Shown: positions 7,060-9,283 of the stretch, one piece after another | How positions within the stretch are numbered: position 1 is the stretch's first letter | Layout of the letters: every line of letters begins with the position of its first letter | Source: Actinomycetes bacterium | GTDB taxonomy: Bacteria; Actinomycetota; Coriobacteriia; Anaerosomatales; JAJZPX01 | DNA length: 9,283 nucleotides | Assembly: GCA_021811025.1 (NCBI GenBank) | Contig: JAJZPX010000069.1 | Span: 1 to 9,283, forward strand | Direction of reading: 5' to 3' | Position numbers and translations under genes: made by a program | The notes under the pieces: model-generated | Database searches by the model: none | The model's input: the letters and a program-made list of their open reading frames with translations, nothing else | What the model was told of the DNA's origin: nothing

Positions 7060-7335
7060 TCAGCCGCGATGGCTGTCCCGGGGTTCGACAAGGATGCGGA
7101 TCGCCGTGCGCTCCTCGCCGTTTATGAGGATGTCGGTGAACGCCGGCACGCACGAGAGGTCCATGCCGGAAGGGGCGATGAAGCCGCGAGCGATCGCGAT
7201 GGCCTTGATGGCCTGGTTGAGCGCTCCGGCTCCCACGGTCTGGACCTCGACCGCTCCCTGCTCGCGGATCACGCCGGCAAGCGCGCCGGCGACGGAGTTC
7301 GGGTTGGACTTGCTGGAGACCTTGAGAACCTCCAC
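7060..7335 (-). CDS. spoVS: stage V sporulation protein S family (SpoVS)
   Basis: A 91-residue protein that matches the SpoVS family nearly end to end: MEVLKVSSKSNPNSVAGALA at the start, a core GAGALNQAIKAIAIARGFIAPSG (about 36-58) and a C-terminal INGEERTAIRILVEPR. SpoVS has an Alba-like fold, which suggests nucleic-acid binding. In Bacillus subtilis it influences spore coat and cortex development, but the family also occurs in organisms that do not sporulate, so its presence does not prove sporulation. The start is a GTG at 7335 preceded by an excellent AGGAGG five bases upstream. The PHP gene follows 24 bases after its TGA stop, so they are probably co-transcribed. In B. subtilis spoVS lies a few genes from miaB, and here only the PHP gene separates them. 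Confidence 0.95.
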   Translation of the reverse strand: MEVLKVSSKSNPNSVAGALAGVIREQGAVEVQTVGAGALNQAIKAIAIARGFIAPSGMDLSCVPAFTDILINGEERTAIRILVEPRDSHRG

Positions 7336-7340
7336 GTGTG

Positions 7341-7348
7341 CCTCCTGG
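7341..7348 (-). promoter_or_regulatory. ribosome binding site deciding the spoVS GTG start
   Basis: The minus strand reads CAGGAGG five bases before GTG 7335. It supports the non-ATG start, which also matches the family N-terminus. Confidence 0.7.
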
Positions 7349-7420
7349 AGCGACGAGAACGGCGATGGTTGGTGCGACGCTGGTCCCTCGTGGCAGAGCG
7401 GAGTTGCCGGGCCATCCTTC

Positions 7421-7426
7421 AGTATA
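7421..7426 (-). promoter_or_regulatory. possible -10 element upstream of spoVS
   Basis: The 105-base gap between the ATPase gene and spoVS contains TATACT on the minus strand, five of six matches to the sigma-70 consensus and unusually AT-rich for this window. No matching TTGACA-like -35 is found 16-18 bases upstream, and no SigH-type pair is visible. Initiation near 7414 would give a leader of about 80 bases. It could drive spoVS, the PHP gene and perhaps the genes beyond. Confidence 0.4.
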
Positions 7427-7440
7427 GCGTATCGGCTGGT

Positions 7441-8523
7441 TCAGTCTTCCTTCTCGACGGTGAAGCGCACGCGGATCTCGTCGCGGCCCACCACGATCTT
7501 CGGTTCGGCCTTGAGGTGCAGGAAGTACCTGTCGGCTATGACGTCGAACGCCTGCTCGAGACGGCGCTTGAACTCGCCGAGGTCGGCGTGGTGGATCTTG
7601 AGCCCGCGCCGGTCGCGATAGATGTCGGGCGCTGGCTCCACCCGCCCGGAGGACGCGGCCGACCCGGCGACAACGGCGAGCACCGGCTCCAGCGCCGGCA
7701 GCTCGCCCGCGAGCACGCGATGGGCCGTGCGCTCCGACACCGCTAGCCCGATGCCCGCCGCGATCTCCACGAGCTCCGACGCGTCCGCCGCTGCGGCCGG
7801 GCGCTGCCAGACCGGCAGCTTCGTCACGTCGTCGCAGAAGAGAAGGTCGGCCGAGGCGAGGGTGCCTCGTCCGACGGCGTGCAGGGTGGCGATCGCGTCG
7901 GTCGGTGTGCCGAGGAACACGGACACCTCCGGGTGCTCGCATGCGAATTCCAGGACGCGCCGGACGATGTTGTGCGGGCCTCTCACGACGGTCAGGCCGC
8001 CCTCCTCGGCCGGCTCGACGACGGGCCACGTCGACTGGTCGGCGCGCTCCGACAGCGCGTTGCAGTCGGAGACGATCGTCAGCGACAGGCCGCGGTGCAG
8101 GTCCGACGCGGCCACGCGCGCCGAGAGAACGTTCTCGCGTATCGAGAACAGCGCCATGCCGCGCCCGTGCACTCCCCACGTGTCGGTCACCATCGTCTCG
8201 AGCTTGCTGGTCACGCGCGGCTCGAAGATGCGGTCGTGCAGGTGAGGCGGCACGCCGATGCCGTCGTCGATGACCGTGAGCGAGCGCATGTCGCCCTCTC
8301 GCGAGCTCGCGAGGAAGATGCGGCGCGCGTGCGCGTCGCGGCTGTTGCGCAGCGCCTCGACCACTACGTCCTCGAAGCTGCGTATGTCGTGCTTGGCCTG
8401 GCGCCGCTCGGCCTCGGAGATGCGAAGGCGGACGAACCCGTCGCCGAAGTCCTCCTCGACCTTGAGGTAGCCCTCCCCGGAGACGCCGGCGACGAAATCT
8501 ATGAGCGAGTTGTCGTCGGTCAT
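7441..8523 (-). CDS. stand-alone GHKL (HATPase/Bergerat-fold) ATP-binding protein of unknown function
   Basis: A 360-residue protein with a complete Bergerat ATP-binding fold in its N-terminal third. The N-box is EDVVVEALRNSRDA with E56 and N60; the G1 box is VIDDGIGVP (84-92); the G2 box is WGVHGRGMALFSI (116-128). The fold is shared with histidine kinases, HSP90, MutL and type II topoisomerases. There is no phospho-accepting histidine domain, membrane segment or sensor domain, so it is not an ordinary sensor kinase. Residues about 130-240 could be a second domain, about 247-274 resemble a helix-turn-helix, and about 298-360 form a conserved-looking C-terminal region ending FTVEKED. I recall similar uncharacterised proteins in Clostridia and relatives, but no function. 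The ATG at 8523 is chosen because MTDDNSLIDFVAGVSGEGYL looks like the natural N-terminus; the frame extends upstream to 8625 through low-complexity proline and arginine residues in the divergent promoter area. It has no clear Shine-Dalgarno. Predicted cytoplasmic. Confidence 0.8.
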   Translation of the reverse strand: MTDDNSLIDFVAGVSGEGYLKVEEDFGDGFVRLRISEAERRQAKHDIRSFEDVVVEALRNSRDAHARRIFLASSREGDMRSLTVIDDGIGVPPHLHDRIFEPRVTSKLETMVTDTWGVHGRGMALFSIRENVLSARVAASDLHRGLSLTIVSDCNALSERADQSTWPVVEPAEEGGLTVVRGPHNIVRRVLEFACEHPEVSVFLGTPTDAIATLHAVGRGTLASADLLFCDDVTKLPVWQRPAAAADASELVEIAAGIGLAVSERTAHRVLAGELPALEPVLAVVAGSAASSGRVEPAPDIYRDRRGLKIHHADLGEFKRRLEQAFDVIADRYFLHLKAEPKIVVGRDEIRVRFTVEKED

Positions 8524-8529
8524 GGGCCC

Positions 8530-8535
8530 AGTGTA
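8530..8535 (-). promoter_or_regulatory. possible -10 for a leaderless transcript of the ATPase gene
   Basis: The minus strand reads TACACT with exactly six bases before the ATG at 8523, which places it at -12 to -7 if transcription starts at the A of the start codon. That is the arrangement of leaderless genes, which are common in Actinobacteria, and it fits the lack of a Shine-Dalgarno. No good -35 is visible. Confidence 0.35.
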
Positions 8536-8562
8536 ACCGAACGGCGAGGGCGCCTTCCGCGC

Positions 8563-8591
8563 GTGACGCGCCGGGCGACGGATGGCAGAAT
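8563..8591 (+). promoter_or_regulatory. possible promoter of the small membrane protein gene
   Basis: GTGACG (8563-8568, four of six to TTGACA) and CAGAAT (8586-8591, four of six to TATAAT) are separated by 17 bases. A start near 8598 would leave a leader of about 29 bases that contains the strong ribosome binding site. The element is weak; the 103-base gap between two divergent starts makes some promoter here likely. Confidence 0.3.
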
Positions 8592-8611
8592 CTTGGAGGG
8601 CCGGCACCATC

Positions 8612-8620
8612 GGAGGAGGG
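8612..8620 (+). promoter_or_regulatory. ribosome binding site setting the GTG start at 8627
   Basis: GGAGGAGGG lies six bases before GTG 8627 and marks it as the start in preference to the in-frame ATG at 8582, which has no ribosome binding site. Confidence 0.7.
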
Positions 8621-8626
8621 GGCAAC

Positions 8627-9079
8627 GTGTCGCCGAGGCTTCTTCAGCAGGCCGTCGCGCTGAGCGTGTTCATCGCGGCGGGGTCTTGGGGGACCGTGCG
8701 AGCCGGCCTGACCGGGCTGGCGGCCACGCGGTACTTCGAGCTGCGCGCCTCGCGCTACCCCGAGTCGGCGAGCTGGCCACGCCCGCGGCTGCCCGGGCGC
8801 GCCCCGCTGCTGGCCGCCTCGACCCTGTGCTGGCCCGCCGCGGCCGCATTCGTGCTCGTCCGCGCGTTCGGCATCGAGCCGTCGGGGCCGTGGATCGCGC
8901 TGCTCGCGGCGTGGCCTGCGATCGCGGTCGTGCTGCTCGTGCTCGGCTCCCGCTCGCCGTGGGCGCGCGTGCGCAGGATCTTCGGTGCCGCCGCGAGCGT
9001 CTCGTTCGAGAAACGCGACGGGGTGCTGGAGAAGGCGTTCGACGCCGACCCGCAGCTCAACGGGACGCTGCAGTCGTAG
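8627..9079 (+). CDS. small integral membrane protein of unknown family
   Basis: A 150-residue protein read from a GTG with a strong GGAGGAGG ribosome binding site. Three hydrophobic segments are visible: residues about 9-33, 60-80 and 88-107. A loop rich in arginine and proline (about 40-58) separates the first two. After the third comes a basic stretch (RSPWARVRR) and a soluble tail of about 40 residues. I do not recognise the family and see no catalytic motif. It is the only plus-strand gene, divergent from the GHKL ATPase with 103 bases between start codons, and it is followed directly by a terminator-like hairpin, so it is probably monocistronic. GC content and strong third-position bias match the neighbours, which supports a real gene. 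The frame also opens at an ATG at 8582, but its first 15 residues would overlap the ribosome binding site. Confidence 0.75.
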   Translation: MSPRLLQQAVALSVFIAAGSWGTVRAGLTGLAATRYFELRASRYPESASWPRPRLPGRAPLLAASTLCWPAAAAFVLVRAFGIEPSGPWIALLAAWPAIAVVLLVLGSRSPWARVRRIFGAAASVSFEKRDGVLEKAFDADPQLNGTLQS

Positions 9080-9082
9080 AGA

Positions 9083-9119
9083 CGACGACAGGCCCGCCGT
9101 TTGGGCGGGCCTGTCGTCG
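9083..9119 (+). terminator. strong hairpin terminator after the membrane protein gene
   Basis: A perfect 16-bp inverted repeat (9083-9098 with 9104-9119) with a five-base GTTTG loop begins three bases after the TAG stop of the membrane protein gene. It is very GC-rich, and neither strand has a T-run after it, so it belongs to the U-less class often seen in high-GC Gram-positives. Being symmetrical, it could also stop transcription arriving from the right. Confidence 0.75.
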
Positions 9120-9283
9120 CAGGAGACTATCAGAAGCAGGGCAGGCAAGACCTTGAGAGCGTGAGCACATGTCATGCTTCTGGAATCATGGAAACACCGG
9201 CCACGCGCAAGCATAATGTCTCTGGCATCGCAACGATCAGGCTCCAGGTGCGGATGAATCGGGTTGCGCAAACTCCGCACAGT
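9120..9283. other. lower-GC non-coding stretch at the right edge
   Basis: The last 163 bases are about 55% GC by my count against roughly 70% elsewhere. I see no gene with a ribosome binding site here. Two inverted repeats stand out: CAGAAGCA (9131-9138) with TGCTTCTG (9175-9182), and GTGCGGA (9248-9254) with TCCGCAC (9274-9280), the second pair enclosing the palindrome TTGCGCAA (9264-9271). The stretch may be an intergenic spacer or the margin of another element beyond the window. Confidence 0.4.

Noticed and set aside
8524..8625. N-terminal extension of the GHKL ATPase to 8625
   Set aside because: The added 34 residues are Pro/Arg/Ala-rich with no ribosome binding site and would occupy the divergent promoter region and the membrane protein's ribosome binding site.
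9088..9177. A lipoprotein-like signal (MTCAHALKVLPALLLIVSC) on the minus strand at the right end
   Set aside because: The hydrophobic run ending in Cys looks like a lipobox, but it has no ribosome binding site and continues straight into the terminator hairpin and the antisense of the membrane protein gene.
7010..9280. A minus-strand open frame of about 750 codons crossing spoVS, the ATPase gene, the membrane protein gene and the terminator
   Set aside because: It is low-complexity Arg/Ala/Gly-rich, antisense to or out of frame with recognised genes, and reads through a 16-bp hairpin. It is a by-product of base composition.
9188..9283. A plus-strand frame open from ATG 9188 to the window edge
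   Set aside because: Only 32 codons are visible, with no clear ribosome binding site and no recognisable family; it cannot be judged without sequence to the right.

Overview
This is a GC-rich window, roughly 70% GC except for the last 160 bases. It looks like a high-GC Gram-positive bacterium. The gene content and order suggest an actinobacterial relative that shares traits with spore-forming Firmicutes, such as a deep Coriobacteriia-type lineage; this is an inference from synteny and protein families, not a placement. In favour are the order miaB, extradiol-dioxygenase-like gene, miaA, dapF, hflX (reading down the minus strand), which resembles Actinobacteria, together with spoVS, a single-step diaminopimelate aminotransferase and a stand-alone GHKL ATPase, which are more familiar from Clostridia and relatives. 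No mobile element, CRISPR array, rRNA or tRNA gene was seen.

Layout. Nine of the ten genes lie on the minus strand and read right to left: a GHKL-type ATPase (8523-7441), spoVS (7335-7060), a PHP-domain phosphoesterase (7035-6199), miaB (6161-4839), a fused MEMO/AMMECR1 protein (4808-3405), miaA (3392-2409), dapF (2405-1533), dapL (1411-257) and the start of hflX (252 to the left edge). Most gaps are a few to about forty bases. The larger gaps, before spoVS (105 bases) and before dapL (121 bases), each hold a possible -10 element. On the plus strand a small orphan membrane protein (8627-9079) is divergent from the ATPase gene and ends in a 16-bp perfect hairpin. The final 163 bases are about 55% GC and hold no convincing gene.

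How the genes fit together. MiaA and MiaB perform consecutive modifications at A37 of tRNAs that read U-starting codons, and HflX is a ribosome-associated GTPase, so the cluster leans toward translation and RNA metabolism. The PHP protein is of the type that hydrolyses phosphoesters of small nucleotides or RNA ends. DapL and DapF are the last two steps to meso-diaminopimelate, which feeds peptidoglycan and lysine. SpoVS, the ATPase and the MEMO/AMMECR1 fusion have no settled biochemical role.

The most interesting items are the MEMO-AMMECR1 fusion between miaB and miaA, the uncharacterised GHKL ATPase with an HTH-like segment, two genes (ATPase and miaB) that lack a Shine-Dalgarno sequence but have a -10-like TACACT where a leaderless transcript would need it, a GNRA-loop hairpin between the miaB stop and the next gene's ribosome binding site, and an unexpected preference for TAG stop codons (7 of 9 visible stops).
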